32,718 bases of DNA from Acetobacteraceae bacterium (GCA_025352375.1 JANXTL010000034.1:1-32718); one strand, 5' to 3'. Shown: positions 6,553-17,381, numbered from the stretch's first letter. Program-made: numbers and translations. Notes: generated from the letters alone by a model not told the origin.

Positions 6553-8268
6553 GCCTCCGGTTTTGCGGGCTGGCTTGGGCGGAGTCTTGCCCGCGCGCAT
6601 ATCGGCGATGGTCATGCGGGTGGTGATCTGATTGGGGTTCACCCGCAGCTCAATCAGTGCCGGTTTTCCACTCGCGACCGCTCGGCGGAACGCAGGGGTG
6701 AACTGGGCCGTCTCGGTGACCACCTCGCCGTGCCCGCCAAAGGCCTCAATGTATTTGGCGAAATCGGGGTTCGTGAGCGCGGTGCCGGACACACGGAAGG
6801 GGTGATGCCGCTCCTGGTGCATGCGGATGGTGCCGTACATCTGGTTGTTGAACACCAGCACGATGGGGGCGATGCCGTGGTGGAAGGCGGTGGCGAGTTC
6901 CTGCCCCGTCATCATGAAGCCGCCATCGCCGACCATGGCAACCACCATGCGGTCGGGGAAGGCGATCTTGGCGCCGATCGCGGCCGGCACGGCGTAGCCC
7001 ATCGCCCCATTGGTCGGGCCGATGTAGCGCTGGTTTTCCCCGAAATTGAGGAACCGCGTTGCCCAGCCGGCGAAATTGCCGGCATCGGTGGTCACGATGG
7101 CATCCGGCGTCAGCATGGTTTCAAGCTCCCGCATCGCGGTGCCGAGGTTCAGCGTACCTTCGTAATTAGGTACCGCGCGCTGCGCTTCCCGCAGGGAGCG
7201 CAGGTCCTTGGTCCAGGCCGTCCAACCCGGCTTGGCGATCGGGTCCATCGCGGCGGCGGCGATGGCGAAGGTGTTCAGGTCGGACACGATGCCGAGCGCG
7301 GGGCGGAACACGCGGCCGATTTCGGCACCGTCGGGCAGGATTTGGACGATCGGCGTGGCGCCGGCGGTGTCGAGCAGCGTGTAACCCTGGGTCACCGCGT
7401 CGCCGAGCCGGCTGCCGATGGCGATGATCAGATCGGCTTCCTGCATTTTTGCGAGCAGCCCGGGATCGGAGCCGACGCCAACGTCGCCGATGAAATTTTC
7501 CGTCGTGCCGTCGAAATGGGCCTGGCGGCGGAAACCCGTGGCAACCGGCAGCTTGTTGGCGATCAGGAACGCGTGCAACGCGGCGCGGCCTTCCGGTGAC
7601 CAGCAGGAGCCGCCGACAAGTGCGATGGGTTTTTTCGCCTTGGCAATCATATCCCGCATTTGCTGCAGCGCGGCGGGATCGGGGAAAGCAACGGACACCG
7701 GTGCGCGCGGCAGGTCGGGGACATCGACGACGCGGCGTTGCATTTCCTCCGACAGCGCGATCACCACGGGGCCGGGGCGGCCGGAGGTGGCGACGTCCAC
7801 CGCGTGGGCGACCACTTCGGGGATGCGGTTTGTGTGGTCGATCTGGGTGACCCATTTCGCCAGCGGCGCGAACATCTGGCGGTAGTCGACTTCCTGAAAC
7901 GCGTCGCGGCCGGTGTCCTCATGCGGGATCTGGCCCACGAACAGCAGCATCGGCGTGGAGTCCTGAAACGCGATATGCACCCCGATGGCGCCGTGGCAGG
8001 CGCCGGGGCCGCGGGTGACGAAGGCGGCGGCGGGGCGGCCGGTCAGCTTGCCATAAGCCTCGGCCATGTTCACCGCACCGGCTTCGAAGCGGCAGGTGAC
8101 CAATTTCAGCTTGGTGTGGACATCGTAAAGCCCATCCAGCGCATCGAGGAAGGACTCGCCCGGAACCTCGAACACATGGTCGATGCCCTGCGCGACCAGC
8201 GCATCGGCGAGGATGCGGCCACCGTGTCTCGGCGCCGTCGAGGGCTTAAGGGTGCGGTCCAGGGCCAT
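6550..8268 (-). CDS. ThDP-dependent enzyme, acetolactate synthase-like
   Basis: The product is 572 residues, the normal size for the family. It has the N-terminal pyrimidine-binding domain with the catalytic-Glu region CRFEAGAVNMAEAYGKLTGR, the central domain (GSCWSPEGRAALHAFL), and the C-terminal pyrophosphate domain with the metal motif GDGGFMMTGQELATAFHHG followed by VLVFNNQMYGT (GDG...NN). The usual RHE-type start of the Glu motif is RFE here. Such enzymes decarboxylate or ligate 2-oxo acids; the substrate is not evident, and no small regulatory subunit gene (ilvH) follows, so branched-chain synthesis is unlikely to be its role. The start is ATG at 8268 with GGAG about 10 bases upstream; the frame extends further up without support. 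The stop codon is supplied by the inserted 117-bp element. Confidence 0.88.
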   Translation of the reverse strand: MALDRTLKPSTAPRHGGRILADALVAQGIDHVFEVPGESFLDALDGLYDVHTKLKLVTCRFEAGAVNMAEAYGKLTGRPAAAFVTRGPGACHGAIGVHIAFQDSTPMLLFVGQIPHEDTGRDAFQEVDYRQMFAPLAKWVTQIDHTNRIPEVVAHAVDVATSGRPGPVVIALSEEMQRRVVDVPDLPRAPVSVAFPDPAALQQMRDMIAKAKKPIALVGGSCWSPEGRAALHAFLIANKLPVATGFRRQAHFDGTTENFIGDVGVGSDPGLLAKMQEADLIIAIGSRLGDAVTQGYTLLDTAGATPIVQILPDGAEIGRVFRPALGIVSDLNTFAIAAAAMDPIAKPGWTAWTKDLRSLREAQRAVPNYEGTLNLGTAMRELETMLTPDAIVTTDAGNFAGWATRFLNFGENQRYIGPTNGAMGYAVPAAIGAKIAFPDRMVVAMVGDGGFMMTGQELATAFHHGIAPIVLVFNNQMYGTIRMHQERHHPFRVSGTALTNPDFAKYIEAFGGHGEVVTETAQFTPAFRRAVASGKPALIELRVNPNQITTRMTIADMRAGKTPPKPARKTGG

Positions 8269-8284
8269 GCTGTCGGGTCTCCGG

Positions 8285-8313
8285 TTGGGTGGGCTGGTGG
8301 GGTCTGGTATAAG
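8285..8313 (+). promoter_or_regulatory. Promoter candidate for the Lrp-type ligand-binding gene
   Basis: TTGGGT (8285-8290) and TATAAG (8308-8313) are 17 bases apart, about 30 bases before the ATG at 8344. The region also separates this gene from the divergent ThDP enzyme gene, so the two may share regulation. Confidence 0.5.
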
Positions 8314-8343
8314 GCATTGAAAGCGTTCGGTCAGGAGGCATCC

Positions 8344-8592
8344 ATGCGGGCTATTTTCGTGCAAATCAAATGCGAGATGGGGCAAGCGTACCAGGTCGCC
8401 AAAGCCGCGGCCGACGGCATCGAGGAGATGTCGGAGCTTTTTTCCACCTCCGGCCAGTTCGATTTGCTGGGTAAATTCTACCTGGATGCCGACCAGGATG
8501 TCGGCCTGTTCGTGACGGAGAAGGTGCAGACTTTACCGGGGGTGAAGGATACTTATACGATGATTACGTTCAACGCGTTTACCGGGGGCTGA
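8344..8592 (+). CDS. Stand-alone Lrp/AsnC-type ligand-binding (RAM) domain protein
   Basis: The 82-residue product matches only the C-terminal domain of Lrp/AsnC regulators: the opening strand MRAIFVQIKCEMGQA, the helix VAKAAADGIEEMSELFSTSGQFDLLGKFYLD, and the closing VQTLPGVKDTYTMITFNAF. There is no helix-turn-helix. Such single-domain proteins form the same beta-alpha-beta oligomers and may bind amino acids or act on other proteins. AGGAGG lies 5 bases before the ATG, an excellent ribosome site. The divergent position next to the acetolactate synthase-like gene is suggestive, because small regulatory domains control related enzymes, but a functional link is only inference. Confidence 0.8.
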   Translation: MRAIFVQIKCEMGQAYQVAKAAADGIEEMSELFSTSGQFDLLGKFYLDADQDVGLFVTEKVQTLPGVKDTYTMITFNAFTGG

Positions 8593-8599
8593 CCCACGC

Positions 8600-8995
8600 A
8601 TGCACAACCAATTATTGGCACTGTCTTTCGTTGTCGGGTTGTCGCTTGCCGGCTGCAAGCCGCCCGAGACTGCGAATCTGGCGCCGCTGGACGTCGTTTT
8701 TACCTGGGAGGGCACGGTCCGCTGTACGACAATCCCGCCCGCGTTCAAGATCGGCGGCGTGCCAGCCAGCACCAAAACGCTCGATTTCACGATGCGGGTT
8801 GGGGGTCCGACGGGGTCTCTTCAGGGTGGGGGAACCGTTGCCTATACCGGTTCGGGGGACATCCCCGCTGGCGCGTTCACTTACCTCGGACCATGCCCGT
8901 TTGGCACGCAGAGCTACAATTTCATGGTCCGGGCGATCGACGCCTCGGGCACCGTCATGGCCCGAGGCTACGCGACGCGGCCTTTTCCGCCCTGA
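8600..8995 (+). CDS. Small predicted lipoprotein of unknown function
   Basis: The 131-residue product has a lipoprotein signal peptide: a short N-region, the hydrophobic core LLALSFVVGLSL and the lipobox LAGC with Cys 19. The mature part is rich in Gly, Thr and beta-strand-like segments (FTWEGTVRCTTIPPAFKI, LDFTMRVGG, YNFMVRAIDASGTVMARGYA) and has a second Cys pair (C42, C93) that could form a disulfide. The repeating strand pattern hints at a small beta-sandwich. I do not recognise the family. It begins 7 bases after the RAM-domain gene and is probably cotranscribed with it. Confidence 0.65.
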   Translation: MHNQLLALSFVVGLSLAGCKPPETANLAPLDVVFTWEGTVRCTTIPPAFKIGGVPASTKTLDFTMRVGGPTGSLQGGGTVAYTGSGDIPAGAFTYLGPCPFGTQSYNFMVRAIDASGTVMARGYATRPFPP

Positions 8996-9082
8996 CGAAC
9001 CATTGATTGGTGCAATGTTTTTTGCAGTATGCGTCGCAGGTCGGTTTGGGTAAGCGCCTTCGCCATTTCGCGCTGACCGGCT

Positions 9083-9199
9083 TAGAGCGTGATCGCCTGA
9101 GGTTGACTTCAACCTCAGGCGTGAATCACCCTCTCAAACAAAGGCTTAGACCATGATCGAACGCCGAGATCGCGTGCAACCTCAAACGATCATGGTCTA
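9083..9199 (-). mobile_element. 117-bp double-hairpin element, copy 3 (inverted)
   Basis: Reverse complement of copies 1 and 2 with three base differences. Two of them restore base pairing: stem 1 gains a thirteenth pair (GATCG/CGATC), and stem 2 becomes a perfect 12-bp arm (GCCTGAGGTTGA/TCAACCTCAGGC). Copy 3 is therefore probably closer to the ancestral form, while copies 1 and 2 share derived changes. It lies in the gap between the lipoprotein gene and the end of the CoxL-type gene. Confidence 0.8.
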
Positions 9200-9242
9200 G
9201 CGCGATCTTATTACAAGATAAAATCGGTCCGGCTCCCGGTCA

Positions 9243-11558
<2,316 letters not shown>

Positions 11559-11672
11559 GACTCTTGGTCCCCTGTCGTGTCGATGGAAGCAGTATCCCAT
11601 GGCTTCCCAATAACTGCGAGAGGGATGCTATAGGAAGCTCCGCGCCGAGAACAGTCAGGAGAAACCAGAAGG

Positions 11673-12866
11673 ATGACGAACCGTACCGGCTCTCCCATTT
11701 TCCTGGCGTTCTGTACCTTACCGATCCTGCCCGTCGCATGGGTGGTTTGGCGCGCATACCCCGGCGACCCGATCACCGCGGGTCATCAGTTGGTCGTTGG
11801 GGACTATCTGAATCTTTGGATTGGCGGGCATTTGGCATCGGACGGCCGGATAGACGTCATTTTCGATCCCATTCGATTTGCCGAATATGTTTGGTCGCTG
11901 TTCAGTCGCGCGTTAGACCAGCATGGATGGGCCTATCCCCCGCACATGCTCTTTTTCGCGGAAGCTTTTTCTAAATTCCCGTTGGTGATGGGTTTCTTCC
12001 TATGGGACCTCATGACCGCGACGTTTTTGTGGAGCGTCTTGCGTGCAGGCGGGCTGCCGGCTTCTTATGCCTTCGCGATCGCACTGAGTCCCGCCGGGCT
12101 CGAAAACGCCCTGAACGGGCAGAATGGCGCGCTGATCGCCGCGGCACTTGCCGGGGGTCTGCTGTTTTCCCAACGGCGACCGATCCTGGCCGGCGCCCTG
12201 CTGGGATTGCTGACCCTTAAGCCGCAACTCGGCCTCTTGGTGCCGTTCTTTCTCCTTGGCCGACACAGTTGGAAAGCGCTGGGATGGGGTGCGGCGTTCG
12301 GTCTGACTTATTGTGCCGCGGGAGCGATCAGGTACGGCTGGGGCGCCTGGGTTTCCTATTTTACCGTGACCGGTCCCTACACGAAGGGCTACATCGACGC
12401 ACCGTTTGGGCTCGCGGCCCACTACATGATGATTCCGCCGTTCATTACGCTGCGCGCGCTTGGCGCCAGTCTCGCGGTCGCATACAGCGGGCAGGCCGTG
12501 GTTACCGTCTTATCGGCGGTCGCGGCTTGGTGGGCTGGCTCCCTGCGGCTTTCCGAGCCCGGCAGCCTGTCGGCGGCGGCGCTCGTGCTCTGTCTGGGAC
12601 CGCTGGCGACGCCTTATGCGCATGCCTACGATCTGATCTCCTGTTCGGTCGCCTGCGGGCTTTTGGTGTGGGCCGGGCAACGGGGGGATAAATTTTCTCG
12701 TTCGGAGCGCATTATGCTGGCACTGGCATGGATCTGGCCTGGGTGCGCCTTCGTGGTCGGTATCGCAATGTGCCCAGGCCTGGGAATGTTCTTTGTCGGA
12801 ATGGGTGTATGGGTCATCGCCCAGCGGGTTCGGCGGTATTCCCACCTGGCGCCGGGTAGCGGCTGA
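11673..12866 (+). CDS. GT87-family (DUF2029) membrane glycosyltransferase
   Basis: The 397-residue product is an integral membrane protein with roughly ten hydrophobic segments. It carries the family's signature blocks: WAYPPHMLFFAEAFSKFPL after the first periplasmic loop, and NGQNGALIAAALAGGLLFSQRRPILAGALLGLLTLKPQLGLL (about residues 148-190), with the conserved NGQNG and KPQLG. GT87 enzymes are GT-C-fold mannosyltransferases or arabinosyltransferases that use polyprenyl-phosphate sugars on the periplasmic side. The acceptor here is unknown. GAAGG sits just before the ATG, and CAGGAG stands further up. It is monocistronic, flanked by the divergent CoxL-type gene and the ABC importer. Confidence 0.85.
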   Translation: MTNRTGSPIFLAFCTLPILPVAWVVWRAYPGDPITAGHQLVVGDYLNLWIGGHLASDGRIDVIFDPIRFAEYVWSLFSRALDQHGWAYPPHMLFFAEAFSKFPLVMGFFLWDLMTATFLWSVLRAGGLPASYAFAIALSPAGLENALNGQNGALIAAALAGGLLFSQRRPILAGALLGLLTLKPQLGLLVPFFLLGRHSWKALGWGAAFGLTYCAAGAIRYGWGAWVSYFTVTGPYTKGYIDAPFGLAAHYMMIPPFITLRALGASLAVAYSGQAVVTVLSAVAAWWAGSLRLSEPGSLSAAALVLCLGPLATPYAHAYDLISCSVACGLLVWAGQRGDKFSRSERIMLALAWIWPGCAFVVGIAMCPGLGMFFVGMGVWVIAQRVRRYSHLAPGSG

Positions 12867-12927
12867 TCAAGCCGATATTGTCAGCGCATGCGTCGCAGAC
12901 CGCAGGAGCGGCCAGTTGCGGAATGCA

Positions 12928-12957
12928 TTGCAACCTCGGGCCGGACAAGACTACACT
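12928..12957 (+). promoter_or_regulatory. Sigma70-type promoter of the sugar ABC importer genes
   Basis: TTGCAA (12928-12933) and TACACT (12952-12957) are 18 bases apart, about 30 bases before the ATG at 12990. An AT-rich TTAATTAA follows within the leader. Confidence 0.5.
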
Positions 12958-12989
12958 CCTCCTTAATTAACCAATGGGAGCACAACATA

Positions 12990-14318
12990 ATGGCTCGAAC
13001 CACTCGCCGCCGCCTTCTCCAGGTTTCCGGTACCGGCGCCATCGCCGCGGGAACGGGCGGGCTCGCCGGTATCCTGGCATCCGGCCGCGCCCCGGCTTTC
13101 GCCCAGGGCACATCCTTACATTGGCTGCGGTGGAACGATTTCGTTCCCGCCGGCGACGAACATTTGCGCAAGGTCGCCTTGCCCGCCGCCGAAAAGGCGC
13201 TGGGAATCAAGATCATTCTGGAAAGCATCGGCGGCAACGATCTCGCGCCCCGCACCACGGCGGCGATCCAGTCGAAAGCCGGCGCCGATATCATCATGGG
13301 ATTCAACAGCACCTGCCAGCTGTATTCCGAGTCGCTGGCGGATGTGTCCGATGTCTGCGAACCCATCGGTTCCTCCCAGGGCGGGTTCTACGACGCCATC
13401 AAGGCCAACAACTTCGATGGCACCAAATGGCTCGCAGTGCCGCACATGTTCGGCCCCGGGATGAATGTTTATCGCAAATCGTGGTTCGATGAGGTCGGCG
13501 TCACCAGCTTCCCCGATACGTGGGACGAATATCGCGCCGCCGGCAAGAAGCTAAAAGCCAAAGGCCACCCGATCGGCCAGACGCTCGGCCACACCTTCGG
13601 CGACGCACCCGGCTTCGCCTATGCCTATATGTGGTCCTGGGGCGGCAAGGAGGTAGAGCCCGACGGCAAGACCGTCGCCATCAACTCCAAGGAAACCCTC
13701 GAATCCGTGAAATTCATGACCGCCTTCTGGAAGGAAGCACTGGACGAGGGCGGCCTGGCCTGGGACGATTCGTCCAACAACCGCGCCTTCCTGTCCGGAA
13801 CGATCGCTTCGACCTTGAACGGGGCGTCGATCTATATCGAAGGGCGGCGCAAACCGGCGCAGTACCAGACGGAAGACGGCAAGGCGATGGCGGACGACAT
13901 GCGCCATGCCCCTAACCCGAAGGGACCAGCAGGGCGCGTCCATTTCCACGGCACCCAGAGCAACATGCTGATGGGCTATTCCAAGAACCAAAAGGCGGCC
14001 AAGGATTTCCTGCGCTGGGTCCACACGCCGGAGAATTACGGCCCCTGGTTCAGGGTGGAAAAGGGCTTCGCCTCGGGTCCGACCAAGTCCTGGGAAAACG
14101 ATCCCATGTGGAAGGATGATCCCGTCATGCTGCCGTTCAAGGATACCGCCGCGACGGCGCGCGCCACCGGCTATGCCGGGCGGCCGACGCAGAAAGCGGC
14201 GGAGGTGCTGAACAAATACATCGTCGTCGACATGTACGCGAAGGCGGTTCAGGGCATGCCGGCCGAGGATTGCGTGAAATGGGCGGAAGCCGAGCTGAAA
14301 AAAGTCTACTCGGTCTGA
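12990..14318 (+). CDS. Tat-exported substrate-binding protein of a CUT1-type ABC importer
   Basis: The 442-residue product starts with a twin-arginine signal (TTRRRLLQVSG, hydrophobic stretch, likely cleavage after PAFA at about residue 38). The mature part follows the extracellular solute-binding family 1 pattern: LHWLRWNDFVPAGDEHLRKVALPAAEKALGIKI, a central ADIIMGFN, and the hinge region MLMGYSKNQKAAKDFLRWVHTPENYGPWF. The usual cargo is an oligosaccharide or polyol, but the exact solute cannot be inferred. GGGAG stands 9 bases upstream of the ATG, and the frame opens earlier without a ribosome site. It heads an operon with two permeases (24 bases to the first). Confidence 0.9.
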   Translation: MARTTRRRLLQVSGTGAIAAGTGGLAGILASGRAPAFAQGTSLHWLRWNDFVPAGDEHLRKVALPAAEKALGIKIILESIGGNDLAPRTTAAIQSKAGADIIMGFNSTCQLYSESLADVSDVCEPIGSSQGGFYDAIKANNFDGTKWLAVPHMFGPGMNVYRKSWFDEVGVTSFPDTWDEYRAAGKKLKAKGHPIGQTLGHTFGDAPGFAYAYMWSWGGKEVEPDGKTVAINSKETLESVKFMTAFWKEALDEGGLAWDDSSNNRAFLSGTIASTLNGASIYIEGRRKPAQYQTEDGKAMADDMRHAPNPKGPAGRVHFHGTQSNMLMGYSKNQKAAKDFLRWVHTPENYGPWFRVEKGFASGPTKSWENDPMWKDDPVMLPFKDTAATARATGYAGRPTQKAAEVLNKYIVVDMYAKAVQGMPAEDCVKWAEAELKKVYSV

Positions 14319-14342
14319 TCCGCACATCCGGAAAGGCACACC

Positions 14343-15287
14343 ATGGCGAGCGCCAGAGGCACTACAATCCAGGATGGCGTGACCTTTTTCGGTCGGGTGC
14401 ATAAAAAGGGCGGCATTCTGGAGGACGAGCGCTGGTTCGCCGCCGCCCTGTTGTCCCCGACGGCCGTCCTGCTGGGACTGTTCATCGCCTACCCCTTCTT
14501 CGAGGGGATTTGGTTGTCCCTCACGAACACCCGCGTGGGCGTGCCCGGCGAATTCGTCGGGCTGCGCAACTTCGAAAAGGTGTGGAACGATAGCATCTTC
14601 CGCGAAGCGGTGTGGAACACCTGCTGGTACACGTTCGTCACCACGGTCATTAAACTGATTCTGGGACTCTGGCTGGCGCAATTGCTGAACCGGAATTTCA
14701 AGGGCAAGGCCCTCGTGCGGGCCTTCGTGCTGCTGCCGTTCATCATTCCGACGGTGCTGTCGACATTCGCCTGGAAATGGATGTTCGATCCCACCTTCAG
14801 CGTGCTGAACTGGATGCTGTTTCACGCCGGTATCATCACCACGCGTATCAATTGGCTGGGTGACCCGGACCTCGCCTTCTCCGCGATCATCGTGGTGAAC
14901 GTCTGGCGCGGCCTGCCGTTTTACGCCATCAGCCTGCTGGCAGGGCTGCAAACCATCAGCCCCGAGCTGCAGGAAGCCGCGGCGATCGATGGCGCCAACG
15001 GGTGGCAGCGGTTTCGCCACATCACCTGGCCGTTACTGCTTCCGGTCACACTGGTGGTGACGTTGTTCTCGGTCATCCAGACCTTCGCCGATTTCCAGCT
15101 GGTCTATGTTCTGACCGGCGGCGGACCGGCCAACGCCACACACCTGTTCGCCACCTACGCCTATCAGATCGGCATCGGCACCGGTTTGCTGTCGGAGGGG
15201 GCGGCGATTTCACTCGCGATCTTCCCAGTGTTGATGGCCGTCGTGGTGCTGCAACTGATGTATATCCGACGCGTGGAGACCCGCTGA
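14343..15287 (+). CDS. Sugar ABC importer permease, MalF/UgpA type
   Basis: The 314-residue product has six predicted membrane segments, beginning at about residue 37 (AALLSPTAVLLGLFIAYPFF). The first large loop (SLTNTRVGVPGEFVGLRNFEKVW) is characteristic of the MalF/UgpA branch. The cytoplasmic EAA loop reads EAAAIDGANGWQRFRHITWP, the site that docks with the ATPase. GGAAAGG lies about 9 bases before the ATG. It overlaps the next permease by the ATGA at 15285-15289, so the two are translationally coupled. The ATP-hydrolysing subunit is not in the window. Confidence 0.92.
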   Translation: MASARGTTIQDGVTFFGRVHKKGGILEDERWFAAALLSPTAVLLGLFIAYPFFEGIWLSLTNTRVGVPGEFVGLRNFEKVWNDSIFREAVWNTCWYTFVTTVIKLILGLWLAQLLNRNFKGKALVRAFVLLPFIIPTVLSTFAWKWMFDPTFSVLNWMLFHAGIITTRINWLGDPDLAFSAIIVVNVWRGLPFYAISLLAGLQTISPELQEAAAIDGANGWQRFRHITWPLLLPVTLVVTLFSVIQTFADFQLVYVLTGGGPANATHLFATYAYQIGIGTGLLSEGAAISLAIFPVLMAVVVLQLMYIRRVETR

Positions 15288-16138
15288 TGATCGAGGGCGC
15301 ACGCTGGAAACGTTGGGTCTATTTCTACATCCCGCTCACGGTGTTTGTCGTCGTGCTGCTGTTTCCGTTCTACTGGATGATCATCACCACCATTCGCCCC
15401 GATGGCGAACTGTATCGGCCCTGGAACGCCCGAAATTACAACCCGTTCTGGACTTGGCATCCGACATGGGAACATGTCAAATTGCTGCTGGAGGAAACCC
15501 AGTTCCTGACCTGGCTGTGGAACACGATGGTGATCGCCTTCGCCTCCACCGTCATTTCCCTCATCTGCGGCGTGTTCGCCGGCTATGCATTGTCGCGCCT
15601 GAAATTCCGGTGGGCGGGGTTCCTCGGCACCGGTATTTTCGTGACCTATCTGGTGCCGCAGACCCTGTTGTTCATTCCGCTGGCCGACATCATCCGCAAT
15701 TTCCGGCTGGGCGACACGCCGTGGGCGCTGATCCTCACGTATCCAACATTCCTGATTCCGTTCTGCACCTGGCTGATGATGGGATATTTCAAATCGATCC
15801 CCAAGGAACTGGAGGAATGCGCCCGCATAGACGGTGCGCGCCGATGGCAGGCGATGGTCTATATCATCCTGCCGGTGGCGCTGCCTGGCATTTTCTCCGC
15901 CGGGATTTTCGCGTTCACCCTGTCATGGAACGAATTCATCTACGCGCTGGTGTTCCTGTCGTCGTCCGCCGAGAAAACCGTGTCGGTGGGCGTGGTGTCG
16001 GAGCTTGTACGCGGCGACGTGTTCTTCTGGGGTGCGCTAATGGCGGGCGCGCTGGTAGGCTCGATCCCTGTCGCGATCGTTTATTCATTCTTCGTCGAAC
16101 ACTACGTCGCGGGGGTGACCGGATCGGTGAAGGGGTAA
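15287..16138 (+). CDS. Sugar ABC importer permease, MalG/UgpE type
   Basis: The 283-residue product has six membrane segments, with the first at residues 11-30 (FYIPLTVFVVVLLFPFYWMI). It carries the MalG-type EAA loop EECARIDGARRWQAMVYIILPVALPG and the family's closing FVEHYVAGVTGSVKG. Start ATG shares bases with the TGA of the preceding gene. Together with the preceding permease it would form the heterodimeric membrane channel of a CUT1 importer. Because no MsmK/MalK-like ATPase follows (the next gene is on the other strand), this transporter probably borrows a shared ATPase encoded elsewhere. Confidence 0.92.
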   Translation: MIEGARWKRWVYFYIPLTVFVVVLLFPFYWMIITTIRPDGELYRPWNARNYNPFWTWHPTWEHVKLLLEETQFLTWLWNTMVIAFASTVISLICGVFAGYALSRLKFRWAGFLGTGIFVTYLVPQTLLFIPLADIIRNFRLGDTPWALILTYPTFLIPFCTWLMMGYFKSIPKELEECARIDGARRWQAMVYIILPVALPGIFSAGIFAFTLSWNEFIYALVFLSSSAEKTVSVGVVSELVRGDVFFWGALMAGALVGSIPVAIVYSFFVEHYVAGVTGSVKG

Positions 16139-16145
16139 CGCCGAC

Positions 16146-17381
16146 CTACACCGCCAACCGCCGCGCCTGTCGAAATACCACTAGCCAGGCACCGGCAAAC
16201 AACGCAGCCAGCACCAACGTCAGATCGATACCCACAACGTGCGACGTAAGCGCCGTACCGGTGATGCCATAGAAGACAAAAAGGTTGATATTCAGCATCG
16301 CGGCTACCAGGGCGGCAAGGGCCTGGTGCCGCGGCATGCGGGTCTCGTGCGCAAGCAACAAAGCGGGGATGACCGCGACAAACCAGTGGTTCTCGTGCAC
16401 CGCCGTGTTCCAGATGCCGTATGTCAACACACCCAGCACCATGAAGAACAGCATGTTGGCGTATGTCTTCGGCGCACGCATGTAAGTATACAGGGTGACC
16501 AGCAGGATCAGGCCGAACACCATGCGGATGGGGCGAAGTTCGTCGGCCGGGAGGAAGACGAAATACATCTCGTCTCCGAAGCGGTGGAACGACGGGTCGC
16601 GCAGCAGGCGCAACGGGTAAGTGAGCAGCCACGGCAGGTTCAGCGCGTTGCCGCTGAGGAACGGGTGGCGCGTGGCGTTTTGGAAGGCGATCCAGGTCGT
16701 CGTTCCGAAGATCGCGGTCGTGACCGCGGCGATCGCGGCGACAAGCGCGACCAGCCGCCAAGCCAGGGGACTGCGGGGCAGGCGCAGCAGGCTGGCAAAA
16801 CTATCGATGCGCAGCAGATGGATAGCAAGGAACGGCGCCAGCAGCAGTACCTGCCATTTCACCAGCGCCGCACAGGCAAAGCAAAGAACGGCGCCGATCG
16901 GACGCTCAGCACGCGCGGCAGCGAGGGCGGCGATGATGAAAGGGGCCGTCATCATATCGGTGTAGCCGAGGCCAGCGGTCGCGAGCATCGTGATGGCATG
17001 AAAGGCCGCGGCGACGGCCAGCGAACGGGTGACCGCCCAGATCGCAGCCGTGGCGGCGAGCGCGAAAACGAACAATGAAGTTTTGAAGACCAACAGGTGC
17101 GAGACCTGCAGCACGTCGGCGATGGCAGCGTTGAGGCCGAGCAACGCGAAGCCGATCGGTGGGTATTCGCCGCCGCGCTGGCCCCAGTCCTGACCAAGAA
17201 AAGTTGCCTCCCAGCGGCTCACGATGGCTGCGTAGCCCGCGCGGAAGCCGGACCGATGGATTTCGTCGCCCCAGTGCAGAAACGTATCGACATCGATCGT
17301 GCCGGGAGACGGGAGCAAAATCAGCGAACAAAGCACCAGCATCGCCAAAATCGGTGCATGGGCCGCCGATTGGTTCGTCAT
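16146..17381 (-). CDS. Polytopic membrane protein, GT-C-type glycosyltransferase-like
   Basis: The 411-residue product has about ten hydrophobic segments. The N-terminal loop GTIDVDTFLHWGDEIHRSG places acidic residues where GT-C (GT39/ALG6/PIG-M-like) enzymes have their catalytic Asp, and the pattern GGEYPPIGFALLGL and the later VHENHWFVAVIPALLL resemble motifs of these families. They move a sugar from a lipid-phosphate carrier to an acceptor outside the cytoplasmic membrane. Which family it belongs to is uncertain. It ends 8 bases from the convergent permease gene, and lies 21 bases after the NitT/TauT-type permease gene, so it may be the last gene of that operon. Confidence 0.65.
   Translation of the reverse strand: MTNQSAAHAPILAMLVLCSLILLPSPGTIDVDTFLHWGDEIHRSGFRAGYAAIVSRWEATFLGQDWGQRGGEYPPIGFALLGLNAAIADVLQVSHLLVFKTSLFVFALAATAAIWAVTRSLAVAAAFHAITMLATAGLGYTDMMTAPFIIAALAAARAERPIGAVLCFACAALVKWQVLLLAPFLAIHLLRIDSFASLLRLPRSPLAWRLVALVAAIAAVTTAIFGTTTWIAFQNATRHPFLSGNALNLPWLLTYPLRLLRDPSFHRFGDEMYFVFLPADELRPIRMVFGLILLVTLYTYMRAPKTYANMLFFMVLGVLTYGIWNTAVHENHWFVAVIPALLLAHETRMPRHQALAALVAAMLNINLFVFYGITGTALTSHVVGIDLTLVLAALFAGAWLVVFRQARRLAV

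Noticed and set aside
6523-8592. Long plus-strand frames opposite the ThDP enzyme gene, one joined to the RAM-domain gene
   Set aside because: Mirror frames of a GC-rich gene. The RAM-domain gene has its own ribosome site and promoter at 8285-8313.
13551-15020. Long open frame on the minus strand opposite the sugar importer
   Set aside because: It lies fully antisense to the binding protein and first permease, crosses their boundary, and shows no domain or ribosome site.
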